Both the position numbers and the translations under genes were made by a program. A stretch of DNA of 32,934 bases from Mucispirillum schaedleri (GTDB lineage: Bacteria; Chrysiogenota; Deferribacteres; Deferribacterales; Mucispirillaceae), in the NCBI GenBank assembly GCA_949287985.1, contig CASEIN010000038.1:1-32934 (forward strand), written 5' to 3'. Below are positions 1 through 8,873 of this stretch, in pieces (positions within the stretch are counted from its first letter, which is position 1; every line of letters begins with the position of its first letter). The notes beneath the pieces are model-generated. The model saw only the letters and a list, made by a program, of their open reading frames with translations, was not told the origin of the DNA and made no database searches.

Positions 1-138
1 CGGCTGCCTGAATAGAATATAGAAATGTGAAAAATAAATTCCTGCTCTTGACTGAATAACTTTATTCTGGTATGCATAGAGCAGGATATGTAAAAATATA
101 ATCATAGAAAACTGAATTTACAGACTTTTTTTCACAGG
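1..138 (+). mobile_element. right end of an IS256-like insertion sequence (partial)
   Basis: Read on the minus strand from 138 inward, the sequence begins CCTGTGAAAAAAAGTCTG. The same string occurs in the opposite orientation at 32797, just upstream of a transposase start, so the two are terminal inverted repeats of one IS type. Both ends also share AGTTTTCTATGAT a little further in. The sequence beyond the inverted repeat differs from the right-hand copy, so this is the other (transposase-distal) end, with the transposase gene lying off the left edge. The frame starting at base 1 reads R-L-P-E-stop (stop at 13-15), possibly the transposase C-terminus; this is weak. A nested hairpin, TCCTGCTCT (40-48) with AGAGCAGGA (78-86), lies inside the element. 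The family is inferred from the right copy. Confidence 0.7.
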
Positions 139-175
139 CTCCCCCATTTATTTGTCCAATAAATGGGGTTCGCCT
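136..175. terminator. strong hairpin next to the IS end, probable pfkA terminator remnant
   Basis: CCCCATTTATT (142-152) pairs perfectly with AATAAATGGGG (158-168) across a 5-nt loop. AGGC (136-139) and GCCT (172-175) can add an outer stem, although 136-138 already belong to the IS end. It lies just past the pfkA stop. On the minus strand no U-run follows; the IS begins within four bases of the stem. On the plus strand a T-run occurs at 185-191. It may be the pfkA terminator whose U-tract was displaced by the insertion. Confidence 0.5.
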
Positions 176-191
176 CATATCAGGAGTTTTT

Positions 192-1151
192 TTATGTTAG
201 AATATCTAAAAGTTTTACAACATTTTGGTTCATTTCATGTTTTCTTGAGAAAACATCTTCATATGGAACATATTCAATTTTATTTCCCTGCAGCCCTGTC
301 ATAACACCATTTCTACCATTTATAAGACCTTCTATGGCAGCAGCTCCCATTCTTGAGCCTAAAACTCTATCAAAGTATGATGGAAAACCACCTCTTTGGA
401 TATGCCCTAAAACTGTTATACGTGCATCAAATGTTCCTGCTTCTTGTAAAATTTTACCAAATTCATAAGCAGAACCAGCACCTTCTGCAACAATTAATAT
501 GTTTCTTGTTTTGCCATCTTCTGCACGCTTTTTAAATTTTGAAATAATTCCATCTAAATCTGGTTTAACTTCTGGAATAATTACAGCATCTGCACCTGTT
601 GCAATACCTGCCATTACTGCTAAATATCCACAATGCCTGCCCATTACTTCAATAATAAAAGTTCTACCATGGGAACTTGCAGTATTATTTATCATATCAA
701 CAGAATCCATAATTACAGTAAGTGCAGTATCTACACCTAAAGATACGTCTGTGCCGTAAATATCATTATCAATGGAGCCAGGTATTCCTATTGATTTAAT
801 ATCATATTTATCATATAAAACCTTTGCTCCACTTAAAGAACCATCACCACCAATAACAACAAGAGCTTCAATACCACGTTTTTTTAAATTTTCAACAGCT
901 TTTTTTTGACCTTCTTCTGTTCTAAACTCTTGACTACGAGCCGTTTGCAGTATTGTGCCGCCTCTACCAATAATATTTGATACATCAGAATGTTTTAACT
1001 CAAATATATTATCTTCTATCATTCCCTTATAACCAGATAATATACCATATGGTGTCATATTATAATAAAATGCAGTGCGAACTGCAGCTCTAACAGCACC
1101 ATTCATTCCAGGACTATCGCCACCACTTGTCATTATTGCAATCTTTTTCAT
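192..1151 (-). CDS. pfkA: ATP-dependent 6-phosphofructokinase
   Basis: Phosphorylates fructose 6-phosphate to fructose 1,6-bisphosphate, the committed step of glycolysis, in the cytoplasm. The 319-residue length is that of a short bacterial PfkA. Visible motifs are GGDSPGMN (10-17) in the nucleotide site, GGDGS (101-105), SIDND (126-130, D128 being the expected catalytic base), MGRHCGYLA (170-178) and HIQRGG (250-255). Glycine in GGDG and the PGSIDND context, instead of the GGDD and PKTIDND of the pyrophosphate enzymes, indicate ATP as phosphoryl donor. The start is ATG preceded by GAGGG. It is the last gene of the leftward block, 51 bp after livF. That gap contains a TATAAT-like element but no well-spaced -35, so it may be read from the liv transcript. 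Confidence 0.95.
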   Translation of the reverse strand: MKKIAIMTSGGDSPGMNGAVRAAVRTAFYYNMTPYGILSGYKGMIEDNIFELKHSDVSNIIGRGGTILQTARSQEFRTEEGQKKAVENLKKRGIEALVVIGGDGSLSGAKVLYDKYDIKSIGIPGSIDNDIYGTDVSLGVDTALTVIMDSVDMINNTASSHGRTFIIEVMGRHCGYLAVMAGIATGADAVIIPEVKPDLDGIISKFKKRAEDGKTRNILIVAEGAGSAYEFGKILQEAGTFDARITVLGHIQRGGFPSYFDRVLGSRMGAAAIEGLINGRNGVMTGLQGNKIEYVPYEDVFSRKHEMNQNVVKLLDILT

Positions 1152-1202
1152 GATTTACTACCCTCTTTTAATGTTTATTATAACAATAAATATTTAACAA
1201 AA

Positions 1203-1907
1203 TTAAAAACCTAAATATGCAGCTTTTACACTTTCATTATTCATTAAGTTTTCAGCTTTATCTTCTAAAACTATTTTACCAGTTTCCATTACATAACCAC
1301 GGCTGGCAACAGATAATGCTAAAGTTGCATTTTGTTCCACAAGTAATACCGTAGTGCCCTGCTCATTAATTTTCTTAATAACATCAAAAATACCATGAAC
1401 AAATTTTGGAGCAAGACCAAGAGATGGTTCATCCATAAGTAAAAGTTTTGGTTTACTCATTAATGCTCGAGCAATTGCAAGCATTTGCTGTTCTCCACCA
1501 GATAATGTCCCACCTAATTGGTTAAAACGCTCTGAAAGACGTGGGAAAAAACTTGTAACATATTCTATATCTTGTTTGATAGCATTTTTATCTTTACGTA
1601 AATAAGCACCTAATTTAATATTCTCAAGCACTGTTAACTGTGGAAATATTTCCCTGCCCTCTGGAACTTGAACTAAACCAGCCTCCACAATTTTATCAGC
1701 AGGCATATGAGTAATATCAACTCCGTTAAATTCAATATTTCCATAAATAGACTGCACTATACCAGATATTGTATTTAACGTTGTGCTTTTACCTGCACCA
1801 TTTGCACCAATAATTGTAACTATCTCACCTTGATTAACTACTAAATCAACACCTTTTAAAGCATAGATACTACCATATTTAGTTTGGATAGAGTTTAATT
1901 TTAACAT
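1203..1907 (-). CDS. livF: branched-chain amino acid ABC transporter ATPase LivF
   Basis: One of the two cytoplasmic ATPases that power the LivHM permease for uptake of leucine, isoleucine, valine or related amino acids. The 234-residue protein has Walker A GANGAGKST (34-42), signature LSGGEQ (135-140) and Walker B LLLMDE (155-160). The shorter length and the canonical signature distinguish it from its neighbour LivG. The start ATG directly abuts the livG stop (TAAATG), and its ribosome site AAGGGGG lies inside the end of livG, so the two are probably translationally coupled. No periplasmic binding-protein gene (livJ/K type) is present in this window, so the substrate cannot be fixed from context. 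Confidence 0.95.
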   Translation of the reverse strand: MLKLNSIQTKYGSIYALKGVDLVVNQGEIVTIIGANGAGKSTTLNTISGIVQSIYGNIEFNGVDITHMPADKIVEAGLVQVPEGREIFPQLTVLENIKLGAYLRKDKNAIKQDIEYVTSFFPRLSERFNQLGGTLSGGEQQMLAIARALMSKPKLLLMDEPSLGLAPKFVHGIFDVIKKINEQGTTVLLVEQNATLALSVASRGYVMETGKIVLEDKAENLMNNESVKAAYLGF

Positions 1908-2681
1908 TTATTCCCCCTTTCCTAAATATGCTTTTATTACAGCTGGATTATTGCGAATTTCTTCAGGTGAACCTTCAGCAATTTTTTCACCATAGTCAAG
2001 AACTACTATTCTATCAGATATGCCCATAACAAGTTTCATATCATGTTCAATTAAAAAAATAGATTTATTAAGTTTAGTTTTTATATTTTTAATTATATCC
2101 ATAAGCTGTATTGTTTCAGAAGGGTTTAACCCTGCTGCTGGTTCATCTAATAATAATAAATCAGCTCCTGTTGCTATGGCTCTGCATATTTCTAATTCTC
2201 TTTGTTTACCATATGGTAAATTTTCTGCACGGATATCTTTAAACTCAACTAAATTTGCATATTCTAAATATTGAATTGCCTGCTCTACAACCATGTCAAG
2301 TTCTTTTTTACCTGGTCCAAAAGGAAGAAGTGATGCAAAAAAATTAACTTTTCTTCTATGGTCCATTGCTAAAATTATATTTTCTAAAACTGTAAGCTGT
2401 TTGAAAAGCCTAATATTTTGAAAAGTTCTTGCAATTCCTAACTTTGTTATTTGATGTGGTTTATATTTTTTTAAATCTTTATCTTTAAATAAAATCTTTC
2501 CTTCAGTTGGGGTGTATACTCCTGTAATAAGGTTAAAAGTTGAAGTTTTACCTGCTCCATTTGGTCCAATAAGGCTTAAAATTTCATTATGCTCCATTGT
2601 AAAACTTACATCACTAACTGCTTTTAAGCCACCAAAAGCTAATGTTACATTCTGTAATTCTAAAATAATATTATCTGCCAT
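1908..2681 (-). CDS. livG: branched-chain amino acid ABC transporter ATPase LivG
   Basis: The second ATPase of the branched-chain amino acid importer. The 257-residue protein shows Walker A GPNGAGKTS (39-47), a LivG-type variant signature LPYGKQRE (155-162) in place of LSGGQ, and Walker B LLLLDEPAAGLNP from about 175. The signature variant and the extra loop of about 20 residues near 107-126 are usual for the LivG subfamily. The gene starts 11 bp after livM, with GGTGG as ribosome site, and ends flush against livF. Identification is by strong family resemblance; the transported substrate is not shown. Confidence 0.95.
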   Translation of the reverse strand: MADNIILELQNVTLAFGGLKAVSDVSFTMEHNEILSLIGPNGAGKTSTFNLITGVYTPTEGKILFKDKDLKKYKPHQITKLGIARTFQNIRLFKQLTVLENIILAMDHRRKVNFFASLLPFGPGKKELDMVVEQAIQYLEYANLVEFKDIRAENLPYGKQRELEICRAIATGADLLLLDEPAAGLNPSETIQLMDIIKNIKTKLNKSIFLIEHDMKLVMGISDRIVVLDYGEKIAEGSPEEIRNNPAVIKAYLGKGE

Positions 2682-2692
2682 TTTACCACCAG

Positions 2693-3529
2693 TTACACAT
2701 TAACTCTAATATTTCCAAATAAACCTTTTGGACGAAATACCATCATAATAATTAAAACTACCCCATACATAATCATTCTATATTCTGCTGCAAACCTTAA
2801 AAGCTCTGGAATAGATGTTAATATAATAGTTCCTGCAATAACACCAACAATACTTCCCATACCACCAAGCACAAGCATACAAAGAATACCTATTGATAAT
2901 TTAAAGCCAAAATCAACAGGCTGAATAGCTGTTATATTACTAGCCATTAATGCTCCACCAAGACCAGCAAATGCTGCACTTATAGCAAAAGCCATTACTT
3001 TGTGACGTGCAATATCTATACCCATCATTTGAGATGCTACTTCATCTTCTCGTATACTTCTTAAAGCTAAACCAAATTTTGACCGTTCTAAACTAATCAT
3101 AAATAAAATTGAAAAACATACTAAAAATAATATGAGAGGTAAGTTAATATGTTGTGGTATATTTGCTAAACTTACAGATAGCCTTTGAACTTCCCCATTT
3201 ATAGTTACTTTCATATTTGTAAAAATTACTCTAACAACTTCACAAAATCCCAGTGTAGCAATAGCTAAATAATCACCACGTAAACGGAGTATAGGTATAC
3301 TAAATAAGCCACCAATTAAACCAGCCATTAAGGCTGCTGCAATAATAGCTATACCAAAAGGAACATTAAAAACCATCATTAAAAGTGATGAAGTATATGC
3401 ACCTATACCAATAAAAGCAGCATGACCTAATGATAATTGACCAGTTACACCTGTAATCAGATTAAGCCCTAACACCATAATTATATTAATTCCTGAAAGA
3501 ATTAAAATATTATATACGTCTATATACAT
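2693..3529 (-). CDS. livM: branched-chain amino acid ABC transporter permease LivM
   Basis: Inner-membrane permease of the liv importer, 278 residues, almost entirely hydrophobic helices. Family landmarks are the N-terminal GLNLITGVTGQLSLGHAAF segment (about 21-39), the cytoplasmic coupling loop RSIREDEVASQMMGID, and the C-terminal GGMGSIVGVIAGTIIL segment. It lacks the N-terminal extension of the Enterobacteria protein, so it is near the short end of the family range. ATG follows the livH stop after one base, and the ribosome site AGAAGGTG overlaps the end of livH. Confidence 0.93.
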   Translation of the reverse strand: MYIDVYNILILSGINIIMVLGLNLITGVTGQLSLGHAAFIGIGAYTSSLLMMVFNVPFGIAIIAAALMAGLIGGLFSIPILRLRGDYLAIATLGFCEVVRVIFTNMKVTINGEVQRLSVSLANIPQHINLPLILFLVCFSILFMISLERSKFGLALRSIREDEVASQMMGIDIARHKVMAFAISAAFAGLGGALMASNITAIQPVDFGFKLSIGILCMLVLGGMGSIVGVIAGTIILTSIPELLRFAAEYRMIMYGVVLIIMMVFRPKGLFGNIRVNV

Positions 3530-3530
3530 A

Positions 3531-4889
3531 TTACACCTTCTCTTTCATTGGTTTGCCAAATATACCAGTAGGCTTGATTATTAATATTAATATAAGTATC
3601 CCAAAGGCAATAGCATCTCTATATGAAGATAGAACCGGTGAAGCAGTTCCAAATGTTTCTACCACACCTAAAATTATACCACCAACAACTGCACCCGGAA
3701 TACTACCTATTCCACCTAAAACGGCAGCAACAAACGCTTTTAAGCCATACATAATACCAATATTTGGATCAACCTGTCCATAGCTTGTTCCAACTAAAAC
3801 ACCAGCAACACCTGCTAGAGCAGAACCTATTATAAAAGTATTACCAATAACTTTATCTGGATTTATACCCATTAATTTTGCTGCATTTAAATTATGTGAT
3901 ACTGCACGCATAGCAAGACCAAATTTAGTCTTATGTATAATATAAAACAGCACACCCATTAAAACAAAAGAAAATAATATAATAAATATTCTTAAATATG
4001 ATATGTGAAAAGAACCTATTGTAAGCATTCCCGTAGAAAAGCCCATATCATATCGTATTGCTGAATTGCCTTTTAAAAGTGCAACAAGATTAGTTAATAT
4101 CATAGACATACCTATGGCACTAATTAATGCATTAATACGAGAGTTGCCACCAATATTAGAACTTTTTACCCTGCTTACAACAAGCCAGTATACAAGCAGC
4201 ACAACCATAAATGATAATAGCATTATATTGTTAATATCATAATACCATGCAAGATAAAACAGCACAATAAATGCTATCACATATAAAACTGTATATATAA
4301 TATGTTTTTGAGTAATATTTTCCTTTTTAAAACCTTTAAAGTTATTAAACATATATTTTAAATATGCAATAGTAGCTGCTGAAAGAGAAATAAGGATAAC
4401 AAGAAAAAGTAAAGCTATTCCAAAAGAGATACTTCCTTTACCAAATACTGCTATCATAATAATTACAGCAAGACCAACAGCAGAACCAATAATTGTTTTT
4501 GGAGAACCTTCTCGTAAGGGTCTGTATGCTACTTTTTCAACAAATAAACCAAGTAGACCACAAAAGATAATGGAAGCAACAACTGCAATATATAAGCGAT
4601 ACTCTAAAATAAAAGATTTAAAACCATTGGCTGAAGCTGCATCTAAACTTAAAGCTGAAGCAAGGAAAGAACCTATAAATACATCTGCAATAAGAACAAC
4701 AGCAAAATAGCCAGAATAAGCTCCTATCATAAAAATATCACCATGGGCAAAATTTATAAGCTTAATAATACCATAAACCATTGTATATCCCAATGCTATT
4801 AACGCATAGATACCACCAACAGTTAAACCATTAATTAGCTGTTCCACAAACATAACTAAATACTGCATTACCTGCCCACCTGTTTCCAC
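3531..4889 (-). CDS. livH: branched-chain amino acid ABC transporter permease LivH with membrane insert
   Basis: Partner permease of LivM. The N-terminal part (GIYALIALGYTMVYGIIKLINFAHGD, about 27-51) and the C-terminal half (from about 251, including FGLAMRAVSHN and LGGIGSIPGAVVGG) are typical LivH. At 452 residues it is about 150 longer than usual. The extra part is roughly residues 131-250, between AYRPLR and RINALISAIG, and carries about four additional hydrophobic stretches separated by a basic loop. The insert is in frame and the flanks are intact, so this is not a fusion artefact. The start given is GTG, with AGGAG seven bases upstream. An ATG at 4868 (residue 8) fits the family N-terminus better and has AGGTGG upstream, so the start is unsettled. 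It is the first liv gene, 104 bp after purL. Confidence 0.9.
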   Translation of the reverse strand: METGGQVMQYLVMFVEQLINGLTVGGIYALIALGYTMVYGIIKLINFAHGDIFMIGAYSGYFAVVLIADVFIGSFLASALSLDAASANGFKSFILEYRLYIAVVASIIFCGLLGLFVEKVAYRPLREGSPKTIIGSAVGLAVIIMIAVFGKGSISFGIALLFLVILISLSAATIAYLKYMFNNFKGFKKENITQKHIIYTVLYVIAFIVLFYLAWYYDINNIMLLSFMVVLLVYWLVVSRVKSSNIGGNSRINALISAIGMSMILTNLVALLKGNSAIRYDMGFSTGMLTIGSFHISYLRIFIILFSFVLMGVLFYIIHKTKFGLAMRAVSHNLNAAKLMGINPDKVIGNTFIIGSALAGVAGVLVGTSYGQVDPNIGIMYGLKAFVAAVLGGIGSIPGAVVGGIILGVVETFGTASPVLSSYRDAIAFGILILILIIKPTGIFGKPMKEKV

Positions 4890-4938
4890 TACAACACTCC
4901 TAACAAATTCTTTATTTACAGCTTAATATCTTAATATA

Positions 4939-4973
4939 AATTTATAAAAAAATATAGTGTTTTTTTATAAATT
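4939..4973. terminator. A+T hairpin between purL and livH
   Basis: TTTATAAAAAAA (4941-4952) pairs with TTTTTTTATAAA (4960-4971) around a 7-nt loop, extended by two A-T pairs. On either strand it produces a U-rich 3' arm. It lies 3' of purL and 5' of livH, so it could give partial termination. It has no G-C pairs, so its strength is doubtful. Confidence 0.35.
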
Positions 4974-4993
4974 ATTAAACTAGTATATAGTAA

Positions 4994-7900
4994 TTATTCT
5001 TCACCAGTAAAGTATTTAACACCTGCTTCAAAAAGCCTTTGGTTCATATTACCATATTGGTTATTAATATGCACGCCATTACCAAACCTTTCACTATGCC
5101 CCATTTTACCTAATGCTCTACCACATGGAGAACACATACTTTCTATTGCCATATCTGAACCATTTGGATTAAATGGTGACTGCATTGTTATATTACCATC
5201 TAAATCAACATATTGAAATAATATTTGCCCATTATTAAACAGATTATCAATTAATGGTTTTGGTGCAGTAAACCTACCTTCACCATGGGATACTGGCACA
5301 ATATCTATTTCTCCAACCTGTCTATAATTCATCCATGGGGAATTTACTGACGCAATACGTGTTCTAACCATTTGTGATACGTGACGCCCAATTTTATTAA
5401 ATGATAATGTAGCATCTTCTGAAGTTAAATCACATATATGACCATAAGTTAATATACCTGTTTTAATTAATGCCTGAAAACCATTACATATACCAATTAT
5501 TAACCCATCTCTTTTATTTATTAAATCATCTACTGCCTGCCTAACTTTTGCATGCTTTAATACTGATACATAAAATTTACCTGAACCTTCTGGTTCATCA
5601 CCTGCACTAAAACCACCAGGTAATACTAATATTTGAGATTTATTTATAATATCAGCAAACTCATTACATGAATTAACTGCATCTTCTGTTGTTATGTTTC
5701 TAAATATAAAAGGATTAACTTCTTTACTGCCTGCAGTTTCAAAAATACGTTTTGTATCATATTCGCAGTTTGTCCCCGGCAGTGCAAGCACAGCAACAGA
5801 TGGCTGAACTTTAATATTGGCACATTTCAAACTTGTTTTACCTCTAAAATCATTTGGTTGAATAGCAGCTTCTGTTGATTTAATATAACTTGGAAAAATA
5901 TGCTCCAATGGTTTTTGCCATAATGAAAGCATTTCTGATAATTTAATATTTTCACCATTAAATGATACAATATCATCGCTATTTATTTCTGCTATTTCTG
6001 TTATATTATTTACACCACTAATATTATATCCTTTTTTCGCTTGAATAATAAAACTTGCATAATATGGAAAAGTTAAATCATGTAATTCAATATTTTTAAT
6101 ATTTAAACCTACCATATTACCAAAAGCCATTTTGGATAATGCTTCTATAACACCACCATTTGTTACAGTATGAACTGCTTTTACAACTTTATCAGATATT
6201 AATTTTGATAGTGTTTGTAAATTTGCTTTAAAACTATTTATATCTATTAAATCATTGTCCAATATACTAGTTTTTAATAAATAAATATTACCACCATCAT
6301 GTTCAATTTGGTTTGTAGTAATATGGGATAAATCAGAAGGTGCAACAGCAAAAGATATTAAAGTAGGTGGAACATTTATTTCCCTTCCAGTTTCACTATC
6401 TTTAAATGTGCCAGACATACTGTCTTTTCCACCAATTGCAGCAAGCCCTAAATCAGCTTGAGCTTTTAATGCACCAAGTAATGCTGCCACAGGTTTGCCC
6501 CATCTTGTTTTATCATGTGATAATCTTTCAAAATATTCTTGGAAAGATAAACGAATATCTTCTAATTTTCCACCTGCTGCTGCAATTTTTGAAACTGATT
6601 CTATAACTGCATAATAAGCACCATGATATGGGCTCCACTCCATTATGTATGGGTTATATCCTGAAGCCATAATAGATACAGTTGTTGTATCACCTTTTAA
6701 AACAGGGATTTTTGCAATCATTGACTGTGCAGGTGTGTTGCCTGTTTTTCCACCAAAAGGTGTAATGACACTTGATGCACCAATGGTGGAATCAAACATC
6801 TCTACTAAACCTTTTTGTGAGCAAATATTTAAATCTGATAATGTATTTTCTACCATATTTTTAAAATTATTATATTTTTTATGCTCTATGTATGTTGTTT
6901 TTTGTGGGTTAGAAACAAATGCACTTTCACTTCTTGATGCACCTGCACTATCAAGAAAATCCCTTGAAATATCAACTATTAATTTGCCATCATGCATCAT
7001 TTGTAACCTATTGGTATTAGTTATTTTTGCCACAATAGTTGCTTCTAAGTTTTCTTTTTTACATTCTGAAATAAATGTATCTACATCTTTTTTGTTTACA
7101 ACAACAGCCATACGCTCCTGTGATTCAGATAGTGCAATTTCAGTTCCTGTTAAACCTTCATATTTTTTTGGCACTTTATTTAAATCAATTTCTAAACCAG
7201 CAGCTAGCTCACCAATAGCAACACCAACACCACCTGCACCAAAATCATTACATTTTTTAATAATTTTAGATACATTTTCTTTTCTGAAAAGCCTTTGGAT
7301 TTTATGTTCTTCTGGAGCATTACCTTTTTGAACTTCTGCACCACAAATCTCAATAGAAGATGCATCATGCTCTTTTGATGAACCTGTTGCACCACCAACA
7401 CCATCTCTACCTGTTCTACCACCAATAAGTATAACTACATCATCTGGCTCAGGGCTTAATCTTGTTACAGCATTTTTAGGACATGCACCAATTACTGCTC
7501 CAGTTTCTAGACGTTTTGCTGTAAAACCATCATGGTAAAATTCCTGCACATAACCAGTTGTCAGCCCTATTTGGTTACCATAAGATGAAAACCCTTTTGC
7601 TGCGTCCTGCACTATTTTTCTTTGAGAAAGTTTTTTACCTTTTAAAAAATCTTCCATAGGTTTTCTAGGGTCTGCTGCTCCAGTAATTCGCATAGACTGG
7701 TATACATAAGCTCTACCAGAAAGTGGGTCTCTTATAGCTCCACCAACACAAGTAGCAGCACCACCAAACGGCTCAATTTCTGTAGGGTGGTTATGGGTTT
7801 CATTTTTAAACTGTAAAAGCCATTTTTCTTTATTATTATTAACATTTACATCAATTTCAATTGAGCATGCATTATTTTCTTCACTTTCTTCTAAATTATT

Positions 7901-8773
7901 AAGTAAACCTTTACGTTTTGCATCCCGTGCACCAATAACTGCCATATCCATAAGGCATACTGGTTTTGATGATATTTTTTCATTATATATTTCATTACGA
8001 AGGTTATAATACATATCTAAAGTTTCTTTAAATAACTGACTGTATTTACCTTCTTCTATATCAATATTTTCTAATATAGTATTAAATGTTGTGTGCCTGC
8101 AGTGGTCAGACCAGTATGTATCTAATAATTTTAATTCTATTTCTGTTGGGTTACGTTTTTCTTGGTTTTTAAAGTAATCCTGTGAAAATTTAATATCATC
8201 TATATTAATAGCAAGCCCCATAGATGATATTATACCCTGCAATCCTTTTTCATCAAGATTAATAAAATTATCAATTACTTTTGTTTTTTCTGGCTCTAAT
8301 ATATGTAAAGCAAGAGTATCAGGTATATTTTCTCCGGCTATTCTTTGGTCAATAGTATTGACCATAACACTAATTATTTGAGATAAATCTGCATCACTAA
8401 TGCTTCCTGATAATACATAAGTTTTAGCACATCTTACCCTGACATTATCAGCACTAGTAATAACTTTTATACACTGCTCTGCACTATCTGCTCTCTGATC
8501 ATACTGACCAGGTAAATATTCTATGGAAAAATACTTATTATTACCAAAATCATAAGTATCCATATAAACATCATCTACCATAGGTTCTGCAAATACAGTA
8601 TTAATCGTCATATTTAATTGAGCATCTGATAAACCCTCAATATCATATCTATTAAGGATTAAAAGATTTGATATACAAGAAATATTTTCATCATCTTTTA
8701 AGATATTCAATAATTTTTCGGCTTCTACTGCGTGCTCTTTGCGTTTTGTAACATAAATGCGTCTAACTGCCAT
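4994..8773 (-). CDS. purL: phosphoribosylformylglycinamidine synthase, single-chain PurL/PurQ type
   Basis: Converts FGAR, glutamine and ATP to FGAM, the fourth step of purine synthesis. The 1259-residue chain combines the synthetase with a C-terminal glutaminase. Landmarks are the KRNPTEIELKLLDTYWSDHC linker/active-site segment near 210-230, a glycine-rich AIRS-type nucleotide site (GGRTGRDGVGGATGSS), and a class I amidotransferase domain from about 1000. That domain begins VAVLALPGTNCEYDT and has nucleophile C1096 in GICNG and H1163/E1165 in VSHGEGR. The wording of the linker resembles the clostridial/Bacteroidetes subtype more than the Enterobacteria one. ATG is preceded by AGGAG at 9 nt. 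It is driven by its own promoter (8814-8841) and is followed by livH. Confidence 0.95.
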   Translation of the reverse strand: MAVRRIYVTKRKEHAVEAEKLLNILKDDENISCISNLLILNRYDIEGLSDAQLNMTINTVFAEPMVDDVYMDTYDFGNNKYFSIEYLPGQYDQRADSAEQCIKVITSADNVRVRCAKTYVLSGSISDADLSQIISVMVNTIDQRIAGENIPDTLALHILEPEKTKVIDNFINLDEKGLQGIISSMGLAINIDDIKFSQDYFKNQEKRNPTEIELKLLDTYWSDHCRHTTFNTILENIDIEEGKYSQLFKETLDMYYNLRNEIYNEKISSKPVCLMDMAVIGARDAKRKGLLNNLEESEENNACSIEIDVNVNNNKEKWLLQFKNETHNHPTEIEPFGGAATCVGGAIRDPLSGRAYVYQSMRITGAADPRKPMEDFLKGKKLSQRKIVQDAAKGFSSYGNQIGLTTGYVQEFYHDGFTAKRLETGAVIGACPKNAVTRLSPEPDDVVILIGGRTGRDGVGGATGSSKEHDASSIEICGAEVQKGNAPEEHKIQRLFRKENVSKIIKKCNDFGAGGVGVAIGELAAGLEIDLNKVPKKYEGLTGTEIALSESQERMAVVVNKKDVDTFISECKKENLEATIVAKITNTNRLQMMHDGKLIVDISRDFLDSAGASRSESAFVSNPQKTTYIEHKKYNNFKNMVENTLSDLNICSQKGLVEMFDSTIGASSVITPFGGKTGNTPAQSMIAKIPVLKGDTTTVSIMASGYNPYIMEWSPYHGAYYAVIESVSKIAAAGGKLEDIRLSFQEYFERLSHDKTRWGKPVAALLGALKAQADLGLAAIGGKDSMSGTFKDSETGREINVPPTLISFAVAPSDLSHITTNQIEHDGGNIYLLKTSILDNDLIDINSFKANLQTLSKLISDKVVKAVHTVTNGGVIEALSKMAFGNMVGLNIKNIELHDLTFPYYASFIIQAKKGYNISGVNNITEIAEINSDDIVSFNGENIKLSEMLSLWQKPLEHIFPSYIKSTEAAIQPNDFRGKTSLKCANIKVQPSVAVLALPGTNCEYDTKRIFETAGSKEVNPFIFRNITTEDAVNSCNEFADIINKSQILVLPGGFSAGDEPEGSGKFYVSVLKHAKVRQAVDDLINKRDGLIIGICNGFQALIKTGILTYGHICDLTSEDATLSFNKIGRHVSQMVRTRIASVNSPWMNYRQVGEIDIVPVSHGEGRFTAPKPLIDNLFNNGQILFQYVDLDGNITMQSPFNPNGSDMAIESMCSPCGRALGKMGHSERFGNGVHINNQYGNMNQRLFEAGVKYFTGEE

Positions 8774-8813
8774 TGTGATAAACTCCTATGGTATTAATCA
8801 TACAAGAAAAGTA

Positions 8814-8841
8814 ATTATAATGAATTTTAATTTTTTTTCAA
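8814..8841 (-). promoter_or_regulatory. sigma70-type promoter of purL
   Basis: On the minus strand, TTGAAA (8836-8841) is followed after 16 bp by a perfect TATAAT (8814-8819). Predicted transcription start is near 8807, leaving a leader of about 33 nt before purL. That is too short for a purine riboswitch, and no riboswitch fold was seen. Confidence 0.7.
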
Positions 8842-8873
8842 ATAATATTTCACTTTCATATAAAATTTTGTGA

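Noticed and set aside
6645-7331. 228-codon plus-strand frame inside purL
   Set aside because: It is antisense to conserved PurL codons, with no ribosome site or recognisable family.
8774-8873. Purine riboswitch before purL
   Set aside because: The predicted leader is only about 33 nt and has no aptamer-like fold.
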